Shown: piece by piece, positions 14,878 through 24,220 of the stretch | How the letters are laid out: each line of letters opens with the position of its first letter | Position numbering within the stretch: the first letter of the stretch is position 1 | Source: Chitinophagaceae bacterium | GTDB taxonomy: Bacteria > Bacteroidota > Bacteroidia > Chitinophagales > Chitinophagaceae | Direction of reading: 5' to 3' | Assembly: GCA_947488765.1 (NCBI GenBank) | Contig: CANLAE010000018.1 | Coordinates: 1-37,845 of the forward strand | DNA: 37,845 nucleotides | Translations under genes and position numbers: made by a program | Notes under the pieces: model-generated | Seen by the model: the letters and a program-made list of their open reading frames with translations, nothing else | Told to the model about the DNA's origin: nothing | Database searches by the model: none

Positions 14878-15281
14878 ATGAAAAAAATTATTGCCGTATT
14901 GCTATTTACAGGATTATTTGCAACTGTAACAAATGCTCAAACTGCTGCTCCTGCTTCTGCAGTAGCAAAACCTGAAATGAGTAAAGAAGAAAAAGCCAAA
15001 CAAAAAATAAAGCAAGAAGAAGAAATGGCTGCTGCTTTGAAAGAAGTTGGTTTATCTGAAGATCAAATTCAGCAAGTAAAATTGGTAAATAAAAAGCAGG
15101 TAAAAAAAGCTCTGAAATAAAAAAAGATGATTCTTTGTCGGATGAAGCAAAAAAAGAAAAAAACAAAGAAGTAAATGCTGAAAAAACCAAAAAGTTAAAA
15201 GAAATAATGGGAGCAGATAAATTCAAGCAGTTTAATGATATTAGAAAAAAACAAAAGGAAGCTGCACAAACCCAAATGTAG
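14878..15281 (+). CDS. Secreted Spy-like protein needing a -1 frameshift at A7
   Basis: The zero frame gives an 80-residue product (14878-15120) with signal peptide MKKIIAVLLFTGLFATVTNAQ and a Lys/Glu-rich helix, ending ...NKKQVKKALK. Reading through a run of seven A (15102-15108) with a -1 shift replaces ALK-stop by SSEIKKDDSLSDEAKKEK and continues in a natural helical frame to TAG at 15279-15281, about 134 residues. The extended form has the same layout as the 14433 protein (helix with GLSEDQIQQVKLV, later GADKFKQFNDIRKKQKE). Possible explanations are programmed -1 slippage on A-AAA-AAA, transcriptional slippage, a sequencing error, or a pseudogene. Confidence 0.6.
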
Positions 15282-15292
15282 TTTTAAAAAAT

Positions 15293-15330
15293 AAAAAAAA
15301 TCCTGTAAAAAATTTTACAGGATTTTTTTT
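15293..15330. terminator. Bidirectional terminator between convergent genes
   Basis: Arms 15293-15310 and 15313-15330 (core ATCCTGTAAAA / TTTTACAGGAT) are perfect complements with A and T runs at both ends, so they can stop both the Spy-like unit and the minus-strand SusD unit. Confidence 0.85.
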
Positions 15331-15346
15331 GTAAGTTACTGCCTAA

Positions 15347-16645
15347 CTAAAATACGGGATCAGTTGGAGTATTGGTATTGTTATTTCTTTCATTTATAGG
15401 ATAAGGAAAGAAATTCCTTTTTCTTTCAGACAAAGGTCTTCCAAATCTTCTCATATCTTCTAACTTCATTCCACTCAAATACATTTCGATACAACGGTTG
15501 CGGTATACTTCAGTTAGTAAAGTTGCAACATCAGATGCACCAGTATATCCAGCAGAAATATTAGCCCCCAATCCAAGTGGATCAGTTGCCGGATTCTGTT
15601 TTAAAACACCATCAATGATCGTTTGTGCAGTTGCTGCATCAGGTGTTGCTTGTCTTAACAAACACTCTGCTCGAATCAATCGCATTTCATCAGGAAAATA
15701 AACTGGAATAGCCTTTGTAGCCGAGTTCCAGAAACCATTTAATCTGAAGCGAGGAGCAATTGTAGCATTAATTGAAGTGTAAAAAGATACACGAGCATCA
15801 TTCAATGCAGGACGAATAGCCAATGGCAAACCTAATGTGGAATCGACAGGTTGATATACGTTATTGGTTGATGTAACCGTTATGAATATTGGATTTGGAA
15901 CTGCCGCATCAAAGTTAAATGTTGAAGCTTTGGTAAGATCAACAGCAGTAGCCGCAGCTAATGCAGCGGCATAGTTTCCTGCAAAAAGTGAATACCTTGC
16001 TTTTAATGCATTGAGTGAGTTTACAACATCCATTCCGGCAGGTAAATCTGCAAGGAATCCTGTTGATAAACTATTGGCACTAATAGCAGCTTGTGCTTTA
16101 TCTATCGCTGCAATCAATCTTGCATAGCCCTGTGCTCTTGGTATAAAACTTGTTGAACTTGCACCAATCGTATCCGGTACATTTTCCCAATACATACACA
16201 TAGCACCCATTGCTGAAGCTTTGATGATTGTAGCGTAGCCAATTAATCCACTTGCATAACCTTTATCAGCTAATTTAGATGCCGCATTAATTACATTATT
16301 GGCATCATAAATACATTTGCTTGTTGTTGTCCAAACATTATTCAACAAAGCATTTGTATTATCTACGGCAACACCACCGGTAAAAAATTGTGACTCAGAT
16401 AAATTACCCGGATTTAATAAAAATGTTTCATTCGTAATAAGTCCTGTAGCATCCGCAATTCCATAAAGTACATTCAAAGAATAAGTACGCTGAATACCAA
16501 TTGCAGTTCCCATCATGCCTTTTGCAGAACTGAATACTAAATCGGATGTTGCAGCATTTGGATTGGAGTAATCCTTTTTACATGATGTAGCAAGCATTGA
16601 AGTTGCTAACAAGATATAGGTTGATTGTTTAATTATATTTTTCAT
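15347..16645 (-). CDS. RagB/SusD-family nutrient uptake lipoprotein
   Basis: 432 residues with a lipoprotein signal peptide (lipobox near LLATSMLATSC, cysteine about residue 22). SusD hallmarks are an N-terminal tetratricopeptide-like region (NVLYGIADATGLITNETFLLNPG, then WTTTSKCIYDANNVINAA), EMRLIRAECLLRQATPDAATAQ and a C-terminal YRNRCIEMYLSGMKLEDMRRFGRP. It sits on the outer membrane surface as the lid of the SusC transporter encoded 17 nt upstream. The protein is on the short side for SusD (usually 450-600). No glycosidase or sulfatase lies nearby, so the cargo may not be a polysaccharide. Confidence 0.93.
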   Translation of the reverse strand: MKNIIKQSTYILLATSMLATSCKKDYSNPNAATSDLVFSSAKGMMGTAIGIQRTYSLNVLYGIADATGLITNETFLLNPGNLSESQFFTGGVAVDNTNALLNNVWTTTSKCIYDANNVINAASKLADKGYASGLIGYATIIKASAMGAMCMYWENVPDTIGASSTSFIPRAQGYARLIAAIDKAQAAISANSLSTGFLADLPAGMDVVNSLNALKARYSLFAGNYAAALAAATAVDLTKASTFNFDAAVPNPIFITVTSTNNVYQPVDSTLGLPLAIRPALNDARVSFYTSINATIAPRFRLNGFWNSATKAIPVYFPDEMRLIRAECLLRQATPDAATAQTIIDGVLKQNPATDPLGLGANISAGYTGASDVATLLTEVYRNRCIEMYLSGMKLEDMRRFGRPLSERKRNFFPYPINERNNNTNTPTDPVF

Positions 16646-16662
16646 AATAATTTTTTTATAGT

Positions 16663-19600
16663 TTAGAATTTAGCTTGTACACCAAAACTGAATGTTCTTG
16701 GAATAGGTACAGACCCAAAATCAATGCCTCTCAATAAAGTACTTTGTCCGGCAGCATTTACTTCAGGATCATAGCCTTTATATTTATCCCAGCTGATTAA
16801 ATTTCTACCGCTGAAACTAACCGTTAAATCCTGAAAGCCCTTTATTTTTCCTACATTATAGCTCAAAGACAATTCACGCAGTTTGGTAAATGCTCCATTG
16901 TCAACTCTCCATTCTTCAATATTATAAACACCATTAGTTGCGCTTATGTATCCTCTTGCAATTTGTCCACTGTGCTCTAATTCAGCAATCTTACCATTTC
17001 CAACACCTTGTCTTGTTCTGAAATCAGCATTGAAAACATCAACACCTTTTGTTGCATCAATTTGTATTCTCAAACTTAATTTTTGGAAAGTAAATTCGTT
17101 AGTAAGTGTTGTTGTGTAATCAGGATTCGGATTGCCAATTACTTTTCTTACAACAGCTCCTGTTGGCAAACCCGAAGCATCTCTGCCGGGTGTATTAACC
17201 AACGTGCTATTTTGTACTCCTAATTCCTGACGAGGTATTCCTGTTGTTGTTAATACCAAACCGGAAGCATTAGGCAAGCCATTACTGCTCGATGAATAAC
17301 TGCCACCCGGAGTAGTTGCAAAGAAAGTACCATAAAAAACACCAACCGGTTGTCCTTCAATAATTGCAACAGGTGCGCCGGCATTGGTTGATAACAATAT
17401 TAAACTTTGTCCGGTATTAATTACTTTGTTTCTGTTTTGATTGTAAATACCGGTAATGTTCCAGGTGAAATTTTTATTTTGAATTGGCGTACCTGTAAGT
17501 ACTAATTCAAAACCTTTATTTTCCAATCTTCCAATATTATCCAACAAACTTGAAAAACCTGTTGTTGGTGCAACCAATCGGTTAATCAATAAATCATTTA
17601 CTTTTTTATTGTAAATATTTACAGTTAATCCAAGTCTGTTTTTTAAGAAAGCTACATCCAACCCAAACTCAAGCTCCTGCTGTCTTTCAGGTTTTACATT
17701 TTCATTTGCCAAACGAGTACTTGAATTTAAAGCAGTACGGCTTGCAAATGATGAAGATGAATAAGTATTGAATCTGTCATAAGCACCAATACCGGTAAGG
17801 TTTCCGCTTTCACCATAAGCAATACGAACTTTTGCTAAATCAATCCATTTGCTAATACTTAATTTATTCCAGAAGTCTGTACCTGAAATTACATAACTAG
17901 CACTTGCTTTTGAATACAATTGATTTCTTTGATTAACACCAAAAACGCTAGAACCATCTCTGCGTAATGCACCTGTAACAAATAACTGGTTACGATATTT
18001 AAAGTTTTGTTGAATGAAAACACCGGAAATTGAAATTTCACTTCTATCATCTACTCCTGGAACAAAAGTACTTGCACCATTTACAGTTTGTACAAATGGA
18101 GCTAAGCCTCTTCCCTGAAATAATAAATAATTATTTTTTTCATATTGTTGTGAAAAACCAACTTGTGTTACAGAACCTAAATCCTTTGTAATTCCGAAAG
18201 AATAAGTTGCATTCAAATCATGATTAATTGCAAAGAAATTATTGGTAGCAGCACTTGCATAACCATTTTGTGTAGGATCTAATGAAGCGCCTCCGCCCCA
18301 AAATGCTGTACTCACATTGTATGCAAATGGTGGAATATAGGTTGTACCATTCTGAGAATAATTATCTATTCCCATACTATAATCAACAACTAAATTTTTA
18401 ATAGGTTTCAATTTAACGCCAAAATTTGCCAATACACGATTGGTTGTATTTTTTTGTTTGATATCTTCAATAACACTAACAGGATTTGCTCTTCCACGTT
18501 CACCCATCGCCTGAATATTTCCTAATGCATCGCGTTGTTCAATGTTATGAAAGTTACCAATAATTGTTACCGAATTCATTGGAGAATAAAATGAATTTCC
18601 ATCAGGCTTTTCGTTGGCTGAACTATTTATATAATTCAAGCCCATATTCATACTTAGCCATTTGTTGATGATTTGATCAACATTTCCTCTGAAACTAAAT
18701 CTTTGAAAATCAGTATTTTTTACAATCCCTTGATTGAAGAAATAAGAGCCTGATAAATAATATTTTGTTTTATCATTTCCACCACTTACCGAAATATTAT
18801 TATCTGTTCCGGTAGCAGGTCTAAAAACGTAATCCTGATAATCATAACGAGTTACAGGAGTAGTAGTCGTTAAAGTTGGAGTTAAAATATCTTGCGTCTG
18901 AGCACCAGCCCCATCGGTAGGTCCACCAAATTTTGTTGCAGCTCTGTTTACATCTAATTTCTTTCTTAAACTACTAAATACAACACTTGAGCTAAAATTA
19001 ATTTGTGGTGCACCACTTTTACCTCTTTTAGTAAATATTTGAACAACACCTGCATTTGCCCGGCTGCCATAAATAGCTGCTGCTGCTGCACCATTCAATA
19101 CTTCAACACGTTCAATATCTGCAGGATTAATATCTACCATTCTATTTTGACCAATTGATCCAACCACATTTTGTCCGTCATAGCCACTTTGTGTGTTGGT
19201 TACCCTATTGGTAGCATTATTTACAATCAATCCATCAACAATATAAAGTGGTTCTGATGATGAACTAATAGAACTAATACCACGCAAACGTACACTCATT
19301 CCTCCTGCAGGATCTCCACTATTTTGAGTAATTTGAGCTCCCGCTGTTTTACCTTGCAAAGCAGATAAAACATTGGCAGTTGCTCCTTTATTCAAATCTT
19401 CTGCTTTCACCGTAGCAATATAATTTCCCAACTGTCTGCGGGTAGTTCCGGCACTTGTTCCTGTTACAACTACTTCATCTAATTTGTTAATGCTTTCAGT
19501 TAATTGAGCATTTACAATGTAAGATTTTTCATTTCCAATTGTAATTACTTTTTCTAACGTTGCAAATCCAACACCGGAGAATACCAAGGTATAATTACCG

Positions 19601-19830
19601 GGTTTTACATTTGCATTAAATGAATAATTACCTGCATTGTCTGTTGTTGAACCGATTGTAGCATTTTTAATTTGCACGGTGGCAAACTCTACAATTGCAT
19701 TACTTTTAGCATTGCTAATACTTCCAGAAATGCGAACTTGAGCAAAACTTAAAGTAGTAAAAAACAAAGAAACCATCATTAAAAGCAAGGATTTCCGACT
19801 TTTAACATGAAGTGTAAACCATTTTTTCAT
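16663..19830 (-). CDS. SusC/RagA-family TonB-linked outer membrane transporter
   Basis: 1055 residues: signal peptide to about residue 30 (LLLMMVSLFFTTLSFAQ), a CarboxypepD_reg-like domain (about 33-110), a TonB-dependent receptor plug (about 115-270; GGMSVRLRGISSISSSSEPLYIVDG and the RVEVLNGAAAAAIYGSRANAGV motif), and a 22-strand barrel to the C-terminal aromatic (FGVQAKF). It imports a large substrate across the outer membrane with energy from TonB. susD follows 17 nt downstream, an operon pair. The pair has no adjacent anti-sigma or hybrid two-component regulator, so the substrate and control are open. Confidence 0.96.
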   Translation of the reverse strand: MKKWFTLHVKSRKSLLLMMVSLFFTTLSFAQVRISGSISNAKSNAIVEFATVQIKNATIGSTTDNAGNYSFNANVKPGNYTLVFSGVGFATLEKVITIGNEKSYIVNAQLTESINKLDEVVVTGTSAGTTRRQLGNYIATVKAEDLNKGATANVLSALQGKTAGAQITQNSGDPAGGMSVRLRGISSISSSSEPLYIVDGLIVNNATNRVTNTQSGYDGQNVVGSIGQNRMVDINPADIERVEVLNGAAAAAIYGSRANAGVVQIFTKRGKSGAPQINFSSSVVFSSLRKKLDVNRAATKFGGPTDGAGAQTQDILTPTLTTTTPVTRYDYQDYVFRPATGTDNNISVSGGNDKTKYYLSGSYFFNQGIVKNTDFQRFSFRGNVDQIINKWLSMNMGLNYINSSANEKPDGNSFYSPMNSVTIIGNFHNIEQRDALGNIQAMGERGRANPVSVIEDIKQKNTTNRVLANFGVKLKPIKNLVVDYSMGIDNYSQNGTTYIPPFAYNVSTAFWGGGASLDPTQNGYASAATNNFFAINHDLNATYSFGITKDLGSVTQVGFSQQYEKNNYLLFQGRGLAPFVQTVNGASTFVPGVDDRSEISISGVFIQQNFKYRNQLFVTGALRRDGSSVFGVNQRNQLYSKASASYVISGTDFWNKLSISKWIDLAKVRIAYGESGNLTGIGAYDRFNTYSSSSFASRTALNSSTRLANENVKPERQQELEFGLDVAFLKNRLGLTVNIYNKKVNDLLINRLVAPTTGFSSLLDNIGRLENKGFELVLTGTPIQNKNFTWNITGIYNQNRNKVINTGQSLILLSTNAGAPVAIIEGQPVGVFYGTFFATTPGGSYSSSSNGLPNASGLVLTTTGIPRQELGVQNSTLVNTPGRDASGLPTGAVVRKVIGNPNPDYTTTLTNEFTFQKLSLRIQIDATKGVDVFNADFRTRQGVGNGKIAELEHSGQIARGYISATNGVYNIEEWRVDNGAFTKLRELSLSYNVGKIKGFQDLTVSFSGRNLISWDKYKGYDPEVNAAGQSTLLRGIDFGSVPIPRTFSFGVQAKF

Positions 19831-20030
19831 AAGTCAAATTTTAAGGTTAATAAAAATTGCAACAAAGAAAATTTATTGGAATAATGTATACGGCAAGAAG
19901 CAAATAAGCAGTAAATTTCTCATTTGGTGCAATCAATTAGTAAACAAATTTGAAATATAAAAATGAATTAACCAAATAATTATCAGCAAAATATTGCGTT
20001 ATTTTGCTGATTTAACCACGTAGTAATATC

Positions 20031-21221
20031 ATGAATTACAATTTTAAGCAGTTGATGCAGCTTTTTAATAAAAAAACCAAGTTAATCATCGGGCTGATGA
20101 GTGGCACATCTTTAGACGGACTAGATATTGCATTATGCAAATTTGAAGGCGCAGGAAAAGATACAAAAATTGAAATTATTCATTTTGAAACAATAGCATA
20201 CACTCAATTTTTCAAAACAGAAGTGCAATCAATCTTCAGCAAAAAGATGGTTGATTTAGAAAAGGTTTGTTTGCTCAATGCATGGATTGGCTCTCAACAT
20301 GCACAAATGATTAACGACTGTTTATTCAAATGGAATGTCAAAAATGAAGATGTTGATTTAATTGCAAGTCATGGACAAACTATTTATCATGCGCCAAAAC
20401 ATTTGCATCAAATACCCGAATTTGGAAATGCTACTTTGCAAATTGGTGATGGCGATCATATTGCAGTAAAAACAGGCATTGTAACTATGAGCGACTTTAG
20501 GCAAAAGCATATAGCCGCCGGTGGTGAAGGCGCACCATTGGCAGTTTATGGCGACTATATTTTATTCAGTAAAAAAGACGAAAACAGGATCTTATTAAAT
20601 ATTGGGGGCATCGCAAATTTTACATTTTTACCCGGCAACTTGAATGCCAATGAAATGTTCAGTTCAGACACAGGTCCAGGCAATACAATGATGGATAATT
20701 ATGTACAGCAAAATTTCGAAGGGATCAGTTACGATAAAGATGCAGCTATTGCAAAACAAGGAATAATTAATAATGAATTACTTTTTGAGTTAGAACAAAA
20801 TGAATTTTTCAATGCACCAATTCCTAAAACAACAGGTCCTGAGTTGTTTAATATGGAATATTTAAACAATGCCCTGAAATGCAATAATAACATGCATTTG
20901 AGCAAATATGATGTGATGGCTACTTTAAATAAATTTACTGCAAATACTATTACAAATGCAATAAAAAAAAGTATGCGTAACGGTGAATTTGTAGTGTATA
21001 GTAGTGGCGGTGGAATGCAGAATCCATTGTTAATGCAACATATACAAAATGATTTTTCTGATATTCAATTTAAAACGACGGAAGAATTGAGTATTCATCC
21101 CGATGCAAAAGAAGCGGTATTGTTTGCAGTCCTTGCTAATGAAGCATTGTGCGGCGGTAGTACAAATTTTGGAGAAGGAATCCCAAATGTGAGTATGGGA
21201 AAAATCAGCTTTCCAAATTAA
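20031..21221 (+). CDS. anmK: Anhydro-N-acetylmuramic acid kinase
   Basis: 396 residues, in the usual range of AnmK (about 370-400). The enzyme phosphorylates and opens 1,6-anhydro-MurNAc released from peptidoglycan turnover, giving MurNAc-6-phosphate. Motifs: GLMSGTSLDGLD (about 21-32), IASHGQTIYHAP (about 116-127), LLNIGGIANFTFLP (about 186-199) and SDTGPGNTMMD (about 208-218), the sugar- and ATP-binding parts of the ASKHA fold. It has a longer N-terminus than usual; the ATG at codon 9 (MQLFNKK) is an alternative start. A convergent gene begins 11 nt past the stop. Confidence 0.95.
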   Translation: MNYNFKQLMQLFNKKTKLIIGLMSGTSLDGLDIALCKFEGAGKDTKIEIIHFETIAYTQFFKTEVQSIFSKKMVDLEKVCLLNAWIGSQHAQMINDCLFKWNVKNEDVDLIASHGQTIYHAPKHLHQIPEFGNATLQIGDGDHIAVKTGIVTMSDFRQKHIAAGGEGAPLAVYGDYILFSKKDENRILLNIGGIANFTFLPGNLNANEMFSSDTGPGNTMMDNYVQQNFEGISYDKDAAIAKQGIINNELLFELEQNEFFNAPIPKTTGPELFNMEYLNNALKCNNNMHLSKYDVMATLNKFTANTITNAIKKSMRNGEFVVYSSGGGMQNPLLMQHIQNDFSDIQFKTTEELSIHPDAKEAVLFAVLANEALCGGSTNFGEGIPNVSMGKISFPN

Positions 21222-21231
21222 GATGCAGCAA

Positions 21232-21723
21232 TTAATTTTTTTCAGCAATTTTTTTCAAATTGGCTAAATTAATTTCAAGCTGACTTCCCATTACAGCTTC
21301 GTTTACCATTGAGCCCAAACGCTGCCAGGGATACCATTTCAGCTCCTCTACAAATTGCCATTGCACTACTGCATTATTGCTGTTTTCATATTGTACAATG
21401 CGCAATGTACTAATTTGAGTTGTTCCATTTTTACCCGTCCATTTACTTTCAACAACATAATTATTAGTTGAAGTAATGGTAACATGCGTTCCGATCAAAT
21501 TCGCTTCTTTCGCAGAAATAATATTTACCTTATTGTTGTCCATTCCATTTACCCACTTCTTCCACTCATAAATGTTATTGACCAATAAAAGCAAAGAATC
21601 TTTCGGAGCCGAAATATCTGTAGCCCTTGAAACAATTACACTTGATGGTAACAAAAGACCAATACAAGTAGCAATTGTAAAAAGTATCAACACACTAATC
21701 AATCCTAATTTAACAAACCGCAT
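21232..21723 (-). CDS. SRPBCC (START-like) domain protein with N-terminal anchor
   Basis: 163 residues from the ATG at 21723; a TTG start three codons upstream is less likely. Residues 4-24 form one hydrophobic span (GLISVLILFTIATCIGLLLP). The remainder is an SRPBCC/polyketide_cyc2 ligand-binding fold, with SSVIVSRATDISAPKDSLL at the start, YEWKKWVNGMD, and VQWQFVEELKWYPW towards the end. Such membrane-tethered forms are common in Bacteroidota and the ligand is unknown. It follows the ABC permease gene by 26 nt, so both may be one unit, and converges on anmK. Confidence 0.75.
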   Translation of the reverse strand: MRFVKLGLISVLILFTIATCIGLLLPSSVIVSRATDISAPKDSLLLLVNNIYEWKKWVNGMDNNKVNIISAKEANLIGTHVTITSTNNYVVESKWTGKNGTTQISTLRIVQYENSNNAVVQWQFVEELKWYPWQRLGSMVNEAVMGSQLEINLANLKKIAEKN

Positions 21724-21749
21724 AATCAACAATATTTGAAACTAAAAAA

Positions 21750-22844
21750 TTATTCCCACCTGAATATTTTATATACAATAAAATAAATACCAACTGCCCA
21801 CAACCCAATCACACCAATGTTTTGCCAGCAATCAAAAATACTGACACCTTCAAAAGAAATTTTTCGCATGGCTAAATTAAAATGAGTTAATGGCAATAGT
21901 TTACAAAGTGTTTGCATCCATTCCGGAAATAAAGAAATAGAAAAGAAAGTACCGGACAACAACATTTGTGGCAATGCAAACAAGTTAATGAGCAGCGGAA
22001 TAGTTGAATCTGATTTTACGATACTCGAAAAAATCAACCCCACTCCCATCAAAGTAAGCAACATCAAAAAACTCATTCCAACCATTTCAATAAATGTAAT
22101 AAAACCATGCGCCAATGTAAATCCTAAAAACAATTTTCCTACAACAATTAATACCACAACGTTTAATAACTGAAAAAACAAACGACTTACTCCAATGGCC
22201 GTTAAAATACTCAACCGATTTACAGGACTTGCATAAAAACGCTTTAATACCAGTTGTTCACGCAAATTATAAAATGTAAAAGCGATTCCAAAAAGTGTAG
22301 AAAATAAAATAGAAAAACCAATTTGTCCGGGTAATACAAAATCTATTTGTTTGTATTCTCTTACCTGATAAATATTTTTTGAAATCAATACCGGATTGTT
22401 TGGATTGGGATACACTTTTGCACTCACATTTTCAAGCACATTCATTAGCATCATTACTTCTGGCATTGATGCATTGGTACTCGTTACTTCTATGCTGTAG
22501 CTTTTATTTTTCAATGAATCAAATCGGGTATTGATGCTTAAAACCCCTGCCAATCTTCCCTTTTCCAAATCTTGTTTGCGTAATGAATCATTCGTGTAAT
22601 TCTTTATTTCAATTACGGGCAAATTAGAAAGTACTGTATAAATAGCATTTAAAGTATCGGAACCTGGAGTGATTGCAACTTTGTATTTTGTAATTCCATT
22701 GCTGCCAAATGATCCAAAAATCCACACAAATACCAACGGAAATACCAAACTGAAAAATATGGCTCCCGGATTTTTTAATATTGCCAATAAACTAGCTTTT
22801 GCTATCGCTAGAAATGCTTTTGATTGATTGTATTGTTTTGCCAT
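21750..22844 (-). CDS. ABC-2 type transporter permease
   Basis: 364 residues with the ABC-2 permease plan (PF12698-like). One membrane segment lies near 16-45, a periplasmic domain of about 130 residues follows (to about 170), then five or six membrane helices from 172 to the end with an LPGQIGFSILFSTLFGIAFTFYNLREQLVLKRFYASPVN block. LPLTHFNLAMRKISFEG is the conserved C-terminal loop. An exporter of this kind needs an ATPase partner; none is next to it here, so the ATPase must be elsewhere. Divergent from folK. Confidence 0.85.
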   Translation of the reverse strand: MAKQYNQSKAFLAIAKASLLAILKNPGAIFFSLVFPLVFVWIFGSFGSNGITKYKVAITPGSDTLNAIYTVLSNLPVIEIKNYTNDSLRKQDLEKGRLAGVLSINTRFDSLKNKSYSIEVTSTNASMPEVMMLMNVLENVSAKVYPNPNNPVLISKNIYQVREYKQIDFVLPGQIGFSILFSTLFGIAFTFYNLREQLVLKRFYASPVNRLSILTAIGVSRLFFQLLNVVVLIVVGKLFLGFTLAHGFITFIEMVGMSFLMLLTLMGVGLIFSSIVKSDSTIPLLINLFALPQMLLSGTFFSISLFPEWMQTLCKLLPLTHFNLAMRKISFEGVSIFDCWQNIGVIGLWAVGIYFIVYKIFRWE

Positions 22845-23000
22845 AATTAAAAATCTGTCAACAAATCTATTTGATTATTTTTTTGCAACAAGAATTTCAT
22901 TGCTTAAGTAAAAAATATTTATGAAAAATTCAGAATGAAAGTTGCTCAAAATTAAAAATCATACATCTTTACAATAAACACAGATTAAATTTTATACAAC

Positions 23001-23483
23001 ATGCAAACTGCATATTTATTAATTGGAGGTAATATCGGCGACTCCAAAGCTTATCTGGCAGAAGCAAAAAACCTGATTGAAAATAAATGCGGTCAAGTAA
23101 TTAATGCATCTTCCATTTATTCAACAGCAGCATGGGGCGTTACCAATCAAGCAGATTTTTTAAATCAGGTACTGGTATTAACAACAAAAATGAATCCTTT
23201 AGAATTAATGCAAGCCTTACTTCACATTGAAACTTCAATGGGCAGGATAAGAGCCATAAAAATGGGTCCGCGAATTATTGATATTGATATTCTATTAATT
23301 GATGATGAAATAGTAAACACTGATTTGCTTAGGCTTCCGCATCCGGCACTTACCCAAAGAAATTTTGCATTAATACCGCTGAAAGAAGTAGCACCCGAAT
23401 TAATTCATCCTGTTGAAAAAAAGACGATTTCCCAATTATTACAGCAATCTGCAGATACCTTAGATGTGCAAAAATTAAGTTAG
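23001..23483 (+). CDS. folK: 2-amino-4-hydroxy-6-hydroxymethyldihydropteridine pyrophosphokinase
   Basis: 160 residues, full length for HPPK. It transfers pyrophosphate from ATP to the pterin in folate synthesis. LLIGGNIGDSKAYL (6-19) is the N-terminal nucleotide region, STAAWGVTNQADFLNQ the pterin-binding segment, and KMGPRIIDIDILLID (87-101) the PROSITE-type HPPK signature with two catalytic aspartates. RLPHPALTQRNFALIPL is the C-terminal conserved block. The next gene, a deoxynucleoside kinase, begins 36 nt after the stop, so co-transcription is likely. Confidence 0.97.
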   Translation: MQTAYLLIGGNIGDSKAYLAEAKNLIENKCGQVINASSIYSTAAWGVTNQADFLNQVLVLTTKMNPLELMQALLHIETSMGRIRAIKMGPRIIDIDILLIDDEIVNTDLLRLPHPALTQRNFALIPLKEVAPELIHPVEKKTISQLLQQSADTLDVQKLS

Positions 23484-23519
23484 CCAAATCCACTTCGGTC
23501 TTTAATTTTGATTGAATAT

Positions 23520-24152
23520 ATGAAGCATCATTTCATTACCGTAGAAGGAAATATCGGGGCAGGAAAAACAACACTAACACATTTATTAGCGAAGCATTAT
23601 AATGCACGAATTATTTTAGAAGAATTTGCAGACAATCCTTTTTTGAGTAAGTTTTACGAAAACCCTCAGCAATATGCATTTCCGGTTGAATTATTTTTTA
23701 TGGCCGAGAGATACAAGCAGCTGAAAGAAATGATTCACACAAAAGATTTGTTTCAAAGCATTACAGTATCAGATTATTTATTTACCAAATGTCTGCTGTT
23801 TGCAAAAGTTACTTTACCTGATGAAGAATTTAGATTGTATCAAAAATTATTCGACATCATTCACCAACAACTAACATTTCCTGATATACTGATTTATCTT
23901 CATGCTCCTATAAAAAAATTGCAGGAAAACATCAAAAAAAGAAACAGAGAATACGAGCAAAATATTTCAAACGAATATTTATTTGATTTGCAGGAAACCT
24001 ATACCAGCTATATCAAACAACACAACATCAAAACAATTTTCATTGATGCAAGTAATGCAGATTTCTTAGGAAATCCCAAACACCTGCAAGTAGTAATTGA
24101 TGCTTTGGAAGGTGATATTGAAAATGGTCAACATTATTTTACATTACCTTAA
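23520..24152 (+). CDS. Deoxynucleoside kinase
   Basis: 210 residues from the ATG at 23520; a TTG 12 nt upstream is an alternative. The P-loop GNIGAGKTT is at residues 10-18, LEEFADNPFLSKFYENP follows, and FFMAERYKQ lies in the middle. These are marks of the dNK/dGK-dAK family that phosphorylates deoxynucleosides with ATP in the salvage pathway. IYLHAPIKKLQENIKKRNREYEQNI carries the LID arginines. Which nucleoside it prefers cannot be seen. It follows folK closely. Confidence 0.92.
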   Translation: MKHHFITVEGNIGAGKTTLTHLLAKHYNARIILEEFADNPFLSKFYENPQQYAFPVELFFMAERYKQLKEMIHTKDLFQSITVSDYLFTKCLLFAKVTLPDEEFRLYQKLFDIIHQQLTFPDILIYLHAPIKKLQENIKKRNREYEQNISNEYLFDLQETYTSYIKQHNIKTIFIDASNADFLGNPKHLQVVIDALEGDIENGQHYFTLP

Positions 24153-24220
24153 ATAACCAAAGTCAGTAATATTTAGCGTTCAAACTACTAACTTTAATTT
24201 TATCATTTGAACCAATCAGC

